A stretch of 64,000 nt of DNA. Origin: Ascaphus truei (Eukaryota; Chordata; Amphibia; Anura; Ascaphidae). The position numbers and the translations under genes are program-made. Position 1 is the first letter of the stretch, and each line of letters opens with the position of its first letter. The DNA is taken from the NCBI GenBank assembly GCA_036426205.1, contig WSYH01001909.1:1-64000 (forward strand), given 5' to 3'. Under the pieces are notes generated by a model. The model was given only the letters and a program-made list of their open reading frames with translations. It was not told where the DNA came from and did no database searches. This document shows positions 44,395 to 55,227 of the stretch, piece by piece.

Positions 44395-45840
44395 GGTGTC
44401 CTGCAGCCTGGAGAAAATGGAGGATTCGTCCCGTGGATGACAGAATATCCAGAGGGCCCAAGTCAGAAGTCATGTAACCCAAAGAAGTGCCTGTCCAGTG
44501 CCAACAATGAGGAACCCTCAACTAATCATACCAGGGAAGCTGAGCTGGAACCAGTGAGTGACAATCCCTTGACCAGCACTGAAGATGCACTGCAAGCTGC
44601 CAGGCATAACTGTGATCTGCTCCGTAAAGACGTGAAAATGGAGAGAGAAAATAATGCTGAGCTACACAAGACTGTGCTCGCAATTTACTCTGCAGCTAAG
44701 ACTGAATTGGAGGATCTAAGAATGGATCTAGATACTGCGAACACTTCTATAACCGCCATGGATGAAAAGCAGAGCAAGTCTGACCGAATGATTGCTAATC
44801 TGAAGCAGAAGTATGAGGAGGTACTGGAAGAAATTACAGTCTCAGCAAGAGGTTCGACATTGCCTTAGAGAGTTGGAAGTCTCTCAGAATAAGGTTCATA
44901 CTCTCCACATGAATGCCTCACACCAGGTGGTCAACAGTATCCAGACAGAGGTGGACATATCCCAGACGGAGGTTCATACTCTCCACACAGCACTGGATGC
45001 CTCACACCAAGAGATCAGCAGTTGCCGCACAGAACTGGAAGTCTCCAAAAAGGAACTTCAGTCTCGCTGAGGAGCTGGAGATCTCCCAAAAAACTATCCT
45101 CAGTCTTAATATGGATCTTAAAGTCTCTCAGAAGGAGGTTCAGACCCTCAACCTAGAGATAAAAGTCTCACGCCAGGAGACCGGGAGTCTCAAAGCAGAA
45201 GTGCGTAAATGGAAAGAGGACTACATGGAGGCCCTGAAAAAAGAGAAGATACAAGGCTGAAAGAAGAACATTCTGATTTACAGACCACGTCAATGAAAAG
45301 AAGGAAAAGCTGCATGAGCTACAAAAATAAGGACAACTTTGAAGATGAAAAGATTGAAGAATTGGAGCAACACATACAAGCAGAGCACCTACTGCAGAAC
45401 CAACTGCAAGGTCTGTGTACGCACCCCCAGAATGCAGAGGAGAAGCAGCGAACTCTGCAGGAAGAACAATCTGCAGAAGTACAAGTACTGCAGCAACGTC
45501 TAAGAACCAAGTATGTCCTTGCAGAAGAGCATGAGGAACTGAAGGCTACCCTGAGCATCACCAGAGCATCACTGGAGGCCAAGATTAGAGGCCAGGTGAC
45601 TGAGAGGGAGCAAGAGAAGGTCCAGAAACTAGAGTGGCTGCTCCATCCCCAAAAGTCAGTACGCCCAGGAGAATGAGGCGTGGAAATCGCACGCAGCGAC
45701 GACCCTGGTGATGAAATCTGCAGAGCTCCAAAATATGAAGTTAATGTGGAAACAATATCAGAGAAAGTGAAGAGATGGAGAATTGCAGGATGCACTCAAG
45801 AGTCGTGGATCTCTCGCTGATGAGTTAAACTTGCAACACA
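44395..45840 (+). pseudogene. Coiled-coil protein pseudogene
   Basis: Successive plus-strand frames encode one long heptad-rich protein: ELHKTVLAIYSAAKTELEDL, KQKYEEVLEEITVS, then repeated ELEVSQNKVHTLH / VDISQTEVHTLHTALDASHQ / LKVSQKEVQTLNLEIKVSRQ, then RTLQEEQSAEVQVLQQRL and EEHEELKATLSITRASLEAK. The frame changes near 44860, 45070, 45260 and 45680. No introns are apparent, which suggests a processed retrocopy or a captured cDNA of a host coiled-coil gene. I do not recognise the parent gene. It lies between PLE B and the minisatellite, inside the PLE A complex. Confidence 0.55.
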
Positions 45841-45849
45841 GTCTAGAAC

Positions 45850-46165
45850 ACACAGCCCCCCATAATACACACACAGACCCCCATAATAAACACACAGGAC
45901 CCCCATTATACACACAGGACCCCCATTATACTCACAAGACCCCCATTATACACACAGGACCCCCATTATACACACAGGACCCCCATTATACACACACAAG
46001 TCCCCCATTATACACACACAGGACCCCCATTATACACACACAGGACCCCCATTATACGCACACAGGACCCCTATTATACGCACACAGGACCCCCATTATA
46101 CACACACAAGTCCCCCATTATACACACAGGACCCCCATTATACACACACAAGTCCCCCATTACAC
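45850..46165 (+). repeat. Minisatellite, about 20-22 bp units
   Basis: About 14 tandem units of the form ACACACAGGACCCCCATTAT with small variants. It ends exactly where the right PLE A terminal repeat begins. Confidence 0.9.
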
Positions 46166-46432
46166 ACAGCTCCATATATGTTTCGATATGGAGGTAATAT
46201 ATCTGTATCTAAGTTAATCATTTCTAGCATCTATTCCTAATATAATATGTAGCTAATATGTTTATTATAAATCATTGGGGTAAACATAATAAGCAACTCC
46301 AAAGATCTTTTATGTGGAGATAATCTATTCCAGCTACTAGCTTAACGATATCCCTTTAAGACATTAATTAGCACGCTAACCTATCAACAGAAAGCTTAGG
46401 GTATATAATTAGTTAGAACAATGTCACCTGCA

Positions 46433-46480
46433 CTCCTGAAGAAACCAAGAAGGGTGAAACGCGTAGAGTGAAGGTGATCC
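46433..46480 (+). ncRNA. Hammerhead-like motif, PLE A right arm
   Basis: The inverse copy of 40420-40462 with the same core: CTGAAGA, short stem II, GAAACGCG. Confidence 0.42.
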
Positions 46481-46941
46481 ACAGCTACTTCGCCAACCGG
46501 AACTCCCCAACCTAGCTGACGTCACATCCGCATCTGCTGGAACGCAGTCGTGAGACGCACGCTGAGGAGAAGGGAAGCTGACAGCTAAAAGACACCGGAG
46601 GCGAGATCGATTGTGTATCTAAATGCTTTTAAACAGCAAACATCATGTGAGTGTATTGTAATACTACTACCATTATAATACAGTTTTATCCAGATCGCAC
46701 TATGTTTGGTTCTCTGTGTTTAACCATTTAAGGGACTTACCTTTACACCACGGTTGAAGTTAATCCCTCCTCACCGAAGAGAACTACTTAAAGATACCTT
46801 TATGTACACAGAATCATCCTCACATTTGTGAGTATAATATTTCTAGACCAAGAGAAGACTACTTACCTGTTATAAGACAATATTGCACCATCAGTTATAT
46901 CTTTTGTTTCCACATGTTTGCGCTTCCCTTTGATCGTGACA

Positions 46942-47186
46942 TATTTTTTTAAACACCTGCAAGTCGACACATTACTGAAGCGCATGCACATTACAATTCA
47001 TGAATATCTGCCACCTGGTGGATACGCGAAGAATTGCAACCAATCAAATCCGAGCCATTATCAATAAACACATCAATAAACACATCAACCGGGGATGACG
47101 CCGGCATGAATGCAACATGAATGCGTCATGAACGTGGTGAAGTGCGTGGCATTTGGAAAAAATCCCCGAAAAAATTCGGAGATGTT
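46942..47186. other. Right subterminal region of the composite transposon
   Basis: Starts with the right copy of the PLE A target duplication (46942-46955) and resumes transposon sequence. It has a tandem AACACATCAATAAACACATC near 47064-47085 and repeated GAATGC/ATGAACG units at 47104-47135. No coding potential was seen. Confidence 0.6.
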
Positions 47187-47210
47187 GGAGAATAAAAGGG
47201 GCCGCGGCTG
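47187..47210 (-). repeat. Right terminal inverted repeat of the composite transposon
   Basis: Read inward: CAGCCGCGGCCCCTTTTATT. It is flanked by TA at 47211-47212. Confidence 0.75.
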
Positions 47211-48254
47211 TATGCAGATGACACAATCCTATATGCAGACAGCCATAGCCTCTCCGACCTTCAACACATACTTCAGTCTGACATTTTGAGACTCGAAAAC
47301 TTGATTTCCCAAAACAAACTGTTTTTAAACACTGACAAGACTGTAACAATGGTATTTGGGACCAAGACCAAATTTTTAAAGCTTCCAGTGACTGAGCTCC
47401 AGATCAGAACCAACGCTAACACCACCCTAACTCCTGTTACTAGTTTTAAATACCTGGGCATATGGTTTGACTCCCACTTAACATTCGGGAAGCACATTGA
47501 TACCCTGACATCCAAAACCTATGCCAAACTAGGTGTACTTTACAGGAACAAATCCTCCCTAAGTCTGGTGGTCAGAAAGCGTATCGCACAACAGATGTTA
47601 TTGCCAGTTATCGACTATGGAGACATAGTATATGGCTCAGCACCCCAAACTCACTTTAACAAACTTGACACCCTTTACAATTCAATATGACGTTTTGTTC
47701 TCCAATGCAACTACAACACACATCACTGCGAAATGCTCAAAGAACTAGATTGGTCGTCACTCGAGTCTAGGCGCAAAGTTCACCTTTCCTGTCTTGCCTT
47801 CAAATACTTTCTGGGCAAGCTGCCCATCTATCTGAAAAAGCTCCTCACCCCTACCACATGCAGCACTTATCATCTGAGATCAGACTTCAAAAGACTGCTC
47901 ATGGTCCCAAGGCTCAACAAAGTATCTGGCCGCTCTTTCTTCTCTTACCATACACTCCAAAACTGGAGCAACCTACCGGAGACTCTCACATCCACCACCA
48001 GTTTAAGTTCTTTCAAAACTAAGGCTATCTCACATTTTAATCTGGTCTATAACTGTTACATAAGCCTATGATATATTTTCTTTAACTGTGCATGCAATGT
48101 CTTGTATATAATGTGTACCCTGTTCATTTATGTAACTGTATTTGTAACCATGTATTATTTGTCTTAGCTCTATGCCCAGTACATACTTGAAAACGAGAGG
48201 TAACTCTCAACGTATTACTTCCTGGTAAAATATTTTATAAATAAATAATAAATA
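47211..48254 (+). pseudogene. CR1/L2-type LINE, segment 3 of 3, with 3' tail
   Basis: Resumes with YADDTILYADSHSLSDLQ (the RT catalytic box), then TKFLKLPVTELQIRTNANT and FKYLGIWFDSHLTFGKHID. After a stop at about 47687 it goes on with LKELDWSSLESRRKVHLSCL up to 48071. The 3' UTR ends with GTAACTCTCAACGTATTACT and an (AATAAAT)n-like tail, the usual L2/CR1 microsatellite-like end. Together with 28660-29350 and 32283-32435 it gives one co-linear LINE split by two insertions. Confidence 0.85.
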
Positions 48255-48292
48255 AATGGTAACATGTTGATTCATATTTGTTTGCTTTTTAG

Positions 48293-48439
48293 GAAACTCG
48301 CATGGGAACTTTTATTGGAGTATATCTACCCTGCTTACAAAACATCCTCGGAGTTATACTTTTTCTGCGTTTGACATGGATTGTTGGAACAGCTGGAGTA
48401 ATTGAATCTTTCTGCATTGTGCTTATGTGCTGTTCATGT
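48293..48439 (+). CDS. SLC12A7: K-Cl cotransporter exon, first membrane helix (SLC12A7/KCC4-like)
   Basis: 147 bp, 49 codons, phase 0, bounded by TGCTTTTTAG and GTACGTTT. It encodes [37 protein letters not shown] and CIVLMCCSC. This is TM1 and the start of TM2 of the KCC transport core. The unwound TM1 region of cation-chloride cotransporters helps bind the ions. [16 protein letters not shown] and LTWIVG are closest to KCC4 as I recall the paralogues. It follows directly from the exon at 9711-9833 and leads to 50670-50724. Confidence 0.85.
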
Positions 48440-50669
48440 GTACGTTTTTGTAATGCCAATTATTCTTTTAACAGTTTTTAGGAACATACCACATATCTTA
48501 TGTTGCATACGTTTACTAATCCCTTGTAAGCAAAGAAAATGACTGAAGTATATGAAATGAACATTCAGGTTTTTAACCAACAGTGGGAAAGTATTGTGGC
48601 ACTAGTGAGGCTACAGTGTGACTCTAAAAATATACCGCTTCAGCCGCACTCCTTGCCCTTTTAGTCGAATGTTTGTCACCACTGCTTGCATGAATATCCT
48701 TGTTTTTTCATGGATATCTGCAGACATTCTACCTCATTCTCTAGTCCTGTTCTAGTTAAATGTTCATTGTATGAGCACCATTACTGTAATCTTTTTACTT
48801 TCTACTCATATGACATCTGTCCCAGACTGTGATTAATTATAAAGAAAAAAAGTTGTAGCTAGAACTCCCCCTCCCTCATGTTTTGCTGCAATACTTTATC
48901 CGCTAAGTATGATGCAGAAAACATGACACAAACTTTGGTCTGGCCAGCCAACGAGTAACTCGAGCAACTTCAGCAAATTACTGGCACTGGCAGTTGTGAC
49001 TAATATTACTTAATGCTACCCTACAAGTAGCTTTGAGATTTCCCAAAAACTTTTTACAATTAACTATGGTAATGTAACATCTACATATTGTCAGCATGGA
49101 ACATATCTATATTATTTGATAGAGCATTAAATTATTCATCCCTTGGCACAAGTACTGCTGAAGACTTAATTCCCAAAATAGCTACCACATAATGTGCCAT
49201 ATCCACTCAATGGTCAACTTTTTGCGTTAGCTTTAAAAAACAATCACATACAGTACCATCTTGTGAAATGCCAAAAAAGTTATTTTAGAGGAGTTTTGCT
49301 AGCTTTTGAGAGTTTGGTTTGATTGAGAGATCTGAAATGTTCTTCTTTATTTACATCTTATGGTGATCTCTTAAATGGATTAAAACAAGGATTTACCTTT
49401 ACAGTCTAGTAAAAAAACAGACACACGTCTTTCTATTAGCCAGCCACAAAAAATAACTAGTCAGGCAATATTTCCTTGACTCCAAACCCAATACATATCT
49501 ATAGCTTTTCTCACCTTAAGACCTTCCAGCTTCCCCTGTTACCATCCCCATGGGTAGAAATATACTAATGTCTCGCAGTACGCTTCATGAATATTTTCAA
49601 TTTATTTTCTTTTTAAAGAAATTCATATATTCACAAAAATATTGATAGAAATGTAAATGCAGTAATGTTTTCCAATACTGGAGAAATGGGATGGTTCGCT
49701 AACAGGCACTCCAACAGGTTATGCTGGATGTGCTGTGCCAGCCTTTCCGACTATCCTTGTGCGCTTTGTGAAGTTGAGGGCCTTTTGTTCAGCAGGATAT
49801 TCCTCTTTAGACACTCTAGTGGAGTGGGCAGTTGGGAACTGCGTATAAGTCCTAAGTCTGACTGGGGGCAGGTGCCTTTGCACACTTGGGATTAGTCATT
49901 TTCAGTAAAGGTAGGCAGCAATCATCTTAAGCCTCATGATGATTGCCGAAGGAGAAACTGTATTGTCGGATATTTCACTTTTGCTCTCCCTTTCACTTCA
50001 TCTCCCTTTATCATAAACACGCTGCCTGAAAACCGTTTGCCTTCTGCTACCAAGTACACTCAAATTTACATCCATAGACACAACTGTTTTGTTCACTACC
50101 AACTTAGACTCAAATACCTAATGGTCTATTTCTGGGTGTTTCTGCCCTATTTATGGTATGTACAGTAAAGTATTTTGAGCACTTTATTCACTAGATTTTA
50201 CAGTGCATTTTTTAGTTGCTAATGCTTTGCAAATGTTTGCAGATATTGACTAATTTCCAAAAAGGTTTACAAGTCGTGAAAATCCAAAATGTTTGTTAAT
50301 TTGTAAAAATAAAATCTGCGTGTTTCTAGCCGTGATTAACTCGCTCCTCTTATAGTTCAAAAAGCCACACCACCATGTAATTACTTATGAAGCTGCCTAT
50401 TTTCCTGTACCTTGTGGCCAGCATTTTACTCTGACATCTTGGCTCAATGGTTCCCATGCTGCTTACTTTTTCCTATTGATCACATGAAGTTAATAGGTAG
50501 TCAGATGCGTGCACATGTCACTGACTGCCTATAATCGCTCGCTTTGGGGGAAAGTGCATTTTGGTTGCCCTGTATGTACAAAAGACTTTCCTGAAAAAAT
50601 ATAACGTATAATGTGAGGTATGAAAAGTCTGATTGTTTTTTTTTTCCCCCAAAAAAAAATATACTGTAG
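48440..50669 (+). other. SLC12A7 intron, apparently single copy
   Basis: AT-rich intron without recognisable repeats or genes. From about 49380 onward it is repeated, with errors, at 58800. Confidence 0.5.
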
Positions 50670-50724
50670 ACTATGCTGACTGCCATATCCATGAGTGCGA
50701 TTGCAACCAATGGAGTAGTTCCAG
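50670..50724 (+). CDS. SLC12A7: K-Cl cotransporter exon, TM2 (SLC12A7/KCC4-like)
   Basis: 55 bp, bounded by ACTGTAG and GTAAAGC, starting in phase 0 and ending in phase 1. It encodes TMLTAISMSAIATNGVVP, identical to the conserved KCC segment that follows ...CC(S/T)C. The next exon (starting AGGSY... in KCCs) lies beyond the window. A damaged copy is at 60084-60138. Confidence 0.88.
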
Positions 50725-51658
50725 GTAAAGCAACCAATTTATTTTGTCTTTCCTTTAAAATTATCACCTTCAAACAACACCTTCACTTGTGCAATGCTTT
50801 TGATATAAAATATATTTTGATTACATGTGCCTTCCTGTATTATACCCTTTTAAAATATTTGCTGCTGAATGCACTAGGATGTTGCCTCCACATTACATTC
50901 AAATTTGATGCTTTCAATCATTCATTGCAAAAACTGTTCCCATTCAGGTCTGTGTACTTCCTCGGTTCCTCACATCTACTCTCCAACTACCAACAACCCC
51001 CCTAATTCTCTGTCTTTCACTCCTCTACTTTTTCATTTCCCTTCTCCATGCTCCACAAATCTGTGAGCATTCTTTCTTTTTCACCTTAATCTGTTCTTTT
51101 TCATGCCTATGGAAGGAAACCTTATACTTGTGCATAAGGTCTTTCCTACAAATGTCTGCTAGTGCTTTAAAACTGCTCTGAAGCCAGCAATCACATGGAA
51201 CCCCACAGTATCATTCTCCCCTATCCAACATGCAAGCTTCTACTCTTCCATCAGTACTCCCCAATTATTTGATGACTACTTCAAGGCCATAGTACAGCAA
51301 TATCCCACTCCTCACTATATAACTCCTTCCCTCCCATATTAATACTAGACACATAAACATCCTCAACCACTCCCTCTGCTATGACATGTACAAATCTCAC
51401 ACACTTACAGTATTCAGTGAAGGCGTGAAGGCGTGGAGATCTAAGGCTTGTTATATAGTAATCTGTGCGCGTGCACGTGGCGCACACTTTTTGTAAGTAT
51501 ATAGTCCGTGCTGCCGGGAGCGACATGCTGGGAAGGTACTGTATGTGTATATGTGTGTGTATAGATTGTGTGAGTGAATAATTTATTAAATAAGATTTTT
51601 AAAGGAAAGAAAAAAAACATGTTGGATAAATAATTTTTTTTTTATTTGTGCACTTATT

Positions 51659-51705
<47 letters not shown>

Positions 51706-51718
51706 CACACCACACCAA

Positions 51719-51758
<40 letters not shown>

Positions 51759-52780
51759 ACATACATAGATTAACAGCAGCGGTAACGGCCCAAAATCATT
51801 ATTTTCTTCATCTTCTCCCTCGTCGGTCGGTTCCATGCTCACTGCCGTGCCGCGCGCGTGGCACCATTATAGAAAGGCTGACTAACCTCAGCCAACTATA
51901 ACTGCCATGCTCGTTCACGGCGTAGCAAACGTGCCCTCTATAGAACAGCCCTAATTGGAAGGTGTTTGTAGGAGGACATGTGCAGAGGTACGCAATGGAG
52001 ACTGTTGTAAGGTGAAATTATAACAAGGCTTTATTGTGCCTGTCGCTTAAAACACACAAAAAATCAACATAAGCGAAATAGTGAGTCAAACAAAGAAAAC
52101 CTATCTCTGCTTTGGAAACTATCTACACATGTAGCTCAGCCCTCTCTGACTGGGTTGGTTAGCTAGGCTCTTTACTAGCCCCAAATCATGGAGACATTTA
52201 TCAATACACAGACATAGATAATAGTCTTATACGAAAAAGTCTTATCTGTTAGCTGGGCTGCTGTAGGGGAAGCTTCTCTGCTCTCTTGGAACCGCACCCT
52301 TGTGTGCACAGGAAATGTCAGGCTCCAAGTTTAGAATCTTGTCCCCTTTGTCTTGTGGTCAGCTTGTCGCTCAAGACATCTGTTTTTCCTTGGTTCAGCC
52401 CAGTTGTGGACTAAGGAATCTCTCCTCTGTCTCCAAGTTCAGCTCAGGTGTGAGCTAAGGAGTCTCACTTCCTGTCTCAAAAGACAGGCTTTTCTAAGCC
52501 ATCTAATCAGGCAGGTGGTGTTAGTTAATTGCCTACCAGCAGTTAACCACCACACTGCTGGATTAGAGGCACATTTGTGAACAGGGATAAGTCCCCTGTT
52601 ACAGTGTTATTAAATGTACAATCTGGCTGATTCAATTCCTTTATCAATGTATCTCCTTGTTCTATCCAAGGGCATGCAGTACTTGAAAACAAGATGCTTC
52701 CTTCATGTGTCAATGTATGTTTGAAGAGAGAGATACTCAATATTTACACTATTCTTACAAAGATAGCTTGCTATCTGGGT
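50725..52780 (+). other. SLC12A7 intron with (CA)n tract
   Basis: Ordinary intron. The only clear features are the (CA)n at 51659-51760 and poly-A/T runs near 51600-51645. Short frames across the CA tract are not genes. Confidence 0.45.
51659..51760. repeat. (CA)n microsatellite
   Basis: Long CA run with a few interruptions (TACACACCACACCAACA). The second copy at about 61035-61170 has many extra interruptions, as expected from read errors. Confidence 0.9.
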
Positions 52781-52782
52781 TG

Positions 52783-53905
52783 ATAAATCGAATGAAACAC
52801 ACAGAACAAGAATCCCCTATGTGGTGAGAGCACTTAAGGCTTTAATGGAGAACTGAAATAAACATGGGGGCTTAAGGACCCCAATGTGAATGTGTATGGG
52901 AGCAAATGATATGGTTATAACGTTAAAACACAAATCTTTATTAACGAGTAAGTCTCCAAACCTAAAATAAATGGGGTTAAGCCCATGAACCTAATGAGCA
53001 CGATACTAAAGCTAAGCGAATTAAAAGATGGGTAAACTGGCAAACATCAAAAACGGGCTTGAGTGAGTAAACCACATTAACATACAGTAAGCATTCATGC
53101 AATTATAGAGATGCTATGTGATGTGTCTTCTATCCCCAACGCTGATGGTGTGTGAAACAGTGTAAACAATAACAAGGAAGAAATGAGGGGCAAGGAGGGG
53201 GGGGGGGGCTGAACCAAGTACCAATGCAGCCTCTACGTGCCGCTATGAGTGCAGTCAGCAGTAAAAGAGAAGTCACCATGTAAGGTAAGTGGACTGGATA
53301 GAAAGCGTGTCTAGACTCGGGGAGAGCCAAGCAACGGCTCATCCAAGGTCCTATAGTAATCACGCTACCAGCTTCTCGCACACACTGCACTCTGCATAAC
53401 ACGTGCTGAGATGGATCAACGGGTGTAGACCGCTGCTGCCTAAAGTGGTAGGCTAATGAGCCCGAGATAGCAATTATATGTACTGGATATGTTACGTGTC
53501 TGGACTGGGGGTGAGCCTAGTCTCGGTTCACCTTTTGTCCCATAGTGAACACGTTACCAGTATACTATCATATGTGGCTAGCTAAACGGTGCTCTGCCCC
53601 AATATTGACATACATGTCCTACTAGGGGAGTAGACCCCAATAGTTCCCAGCTCAGTACAATGGGTATATTTTCCCGGATCAGCTGTGTGTCTGGACTCAG
53701 GGGTAGCCTACCATCGGCTCACTCTGGGTCCTAGTCCTTAATAAAGATTTGTGTTTTAACGTTATAACCATATCATTTGCTCCCATACCCTTTCACATCG
53801 AGGTAATTAAGCCCCCAGGTTTATTTCAGTTCTCCGTTAAAGCCTCGAGTACTCTCACCACATAGGGGATTCTTGTTCTGTGTGTTTCATTAGTTTTTTG
53901 CCTCT
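52783..53905. mobile_element. Non-autonomous element with about 160-bp inverted ends
   Basis: Bases 52783-52945 (GAATGAAACACACAGAACAA ... AACACAAATCTTTATTAA) return in inverse orientation at 53738-53905. The interior contains a diverged tandem duplication (TGTCTGGACT...GAGCCTA repeated at about 53310, 53500 and 53690). It has no coding capacity. Confidence 0.65.
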
Positions 53906-54679
53906 GATTGTAGCACCGTGTCATTAGCTGTAGCGAGGGATTTTCCCTGTCCTCCCTTTCCCCCCTCCCTCCCCAATCCTCTCCCGAGTATATTATTGGG
54001 TTGATAAATCCCAATTACTCATTTCAAATTCTATACAAAAAAGACACTAGATGGTGCTCAAACACTCTATCAAAATAAAACAGTGCAGTGAATAAATATA
54101 GTGACAAAATAACCACAAATAAGTGCCGTGCAATAAAGTGATAAATATAAACACTCAGACCCTTGGAGGACTGTTTCAAGGTCCACAGGAAAGCGCAAAA
54201 GGAAAGCCAGGGGAGCGTGAATACCTTAAAAAGAATATGTGAAACTACCATAGTGCAGTTAACGTTTAACCAGAACACAAACAATGGCAGAGCTCTCAAG
54301 CGAGCATATGAGACACACTATATGATAGAATTAAATGTCCATCCACAGGTATCAAAAATAGAAATCAGGAGCAAAAATAGGAGGTAAATAAATCCAGAAG
54401 AGAGACAAGGAGCCAAAAATTAAAATACCAAAATATTTATCTGACAATGGTAAAAATTGGAGGCTTACAAGATTCCAAATGGTTTATAGCATGGGTGTAA
54501 GGGTAAAGATGTTAGCCGAGTCGCGTTCTCGGGATCTCTGCACACCGCCGCTGTATCCATCGGTCTCCGACCTGCAACGCTGCTTGGAGCCGATACGTCA
54601 CTTCCGGTTCCTCCAACACGTGGAGTAGACGTCACCGGAACTCCACCGCAGACTCTGTTCCTCTGGATGTTACACTGAG

Positions 54680-54727
54680 GGTTACGCTCTACGCGTTTCG
54701 CCATACAGAATGACGGCTTCATCAGGA
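54680..54727 (-). ncRNA. Hammerhead-ribozyme-like motif, PLE D (best in window)
   Basis: Minus strand: CCTGATGAAGCCGTCATTCT, then GTATGGCGAAACGCGTAGAG and CGTAA. It has CUGAUGA, stem II (GCC/GGC), GAAA, a 4-bp stem III (ACGC/GCGU) with a GUAGA loop and a GUA cleavage triplet. Stem I pairing next to the core is not obvious. Confidence 0.5.
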
Positions 54728-55227
54728 GTAGCTTTAACCCATAAAAGGATACTTTAAATACCCTTCTTTGCACACATTGACTTTTCCTCCTATAGGCCAA
54801 TAGGCAATTGGATCTAAATGAATGGGTAATTGGCTATGTAAGCCCTCCCCAATTTAGAAACATTACACAATAAAATTTATACACTTCATTTAAAATACAA
54901 CCTTTATACTTTTAATAAAAAATGTCATACTTGGTCTTTCTTTACAATATAGGTGACAGACCACAACAATAAAAATATGCTAAAATAGCACTTATACTTA
55001 ATATTAAGAATATTGCAGTTATTGGTATACACATTAGCTAATCTATCTCTAATCCCTTGGAAAAACGACGATAGTTGAATCTCAAAAACAAGAGAAAATG
55101 CATAGTTAGTACAGAATGTCATACACTGATAATACATATTTAACCATATCTGATTCTTTGCTATCATTTTATATAAACTCCCATATGTATCTCATCAAAT
55201 GGAAGCTCTATAAAGAATGATATAGTT

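Larger units (their letters stand above)
39777..46941. mobile_element. PLE A complex, tail-out inverted copies with nested insertions
   Basis: Terminal repeats of about 770 bp are nearly identical and inverted (about 39950-40725 and 46169-46941). The minus-strand copy supplies the endonuclease gene (41431-40943). The plus-strand copy supplies the RT half (41436-42490). They meet head to head at 41431-41436. Both halves encode the same segment (SASINSFTSHTTKKSYIIKQ), so two cDNAs overlap rather than one being inverted. Between 42500 and 46168 lie PLE B, a coiled-coil pseudogene and a minisatellite. These replace the plus copy's endonuclease. Confidence 0.75.
32438..47210. mobile_element. Composite Tc1/mariner-type transposon (copy 2) carrying transposase, BEN and forkhead-like genes
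   Basis: Both ends are fixed by the split LINE: the left flank ends ...CACATG-TA and the right flank begins TA-TGCAGATGACACAATCC, so TA is the target duplication (32436-32437, 47211-47212). The left terminus is CAGTGGCGGCCGCCTTTATC; the right terminus read inward is CAGCCGCGGCCCCTTTTATT. These are imperfect inverted repeats of about 22 bp. Inside are an intact five-exon transposase (-), a BEN-domain gene (+) and a forkhead-like gene (-). A PLE complex of 7.2 kb (39777-46941) is a secondary insertion; without it the element is about 7.6 kb. Tc1/mariner elements are normally 1-2 kb with one intronless gene, so this one is unusually large and gene-rich. Confidence 0.85.

Noticed and set aside
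45319..45795. 158-codon Ser/Cys-rich minus-strand frame
   Set aside because: Antisense shadow of the coiled-coil pseudogene.
45850..46165. Regularly spaced repeats resembling a CRISPR array
   Set aside because: The units are contiguous 20-22 bp minisatellite copies with no unique spacers, in a vertebrate genome.
32438..47210. A large DNA virus-like or Maverick-like element
   Set aside because: No capsid, polymerase B, integrase or packaging ATPase is visible. TA duplication and the transposase fit Tc1/mariner. BEN domains also occur in some viruses, but that alone is not evidence.
51654..51842. Open frame rich in Val-Cys
   Set aside because: It is a translation of the (CA)n microsatellite.
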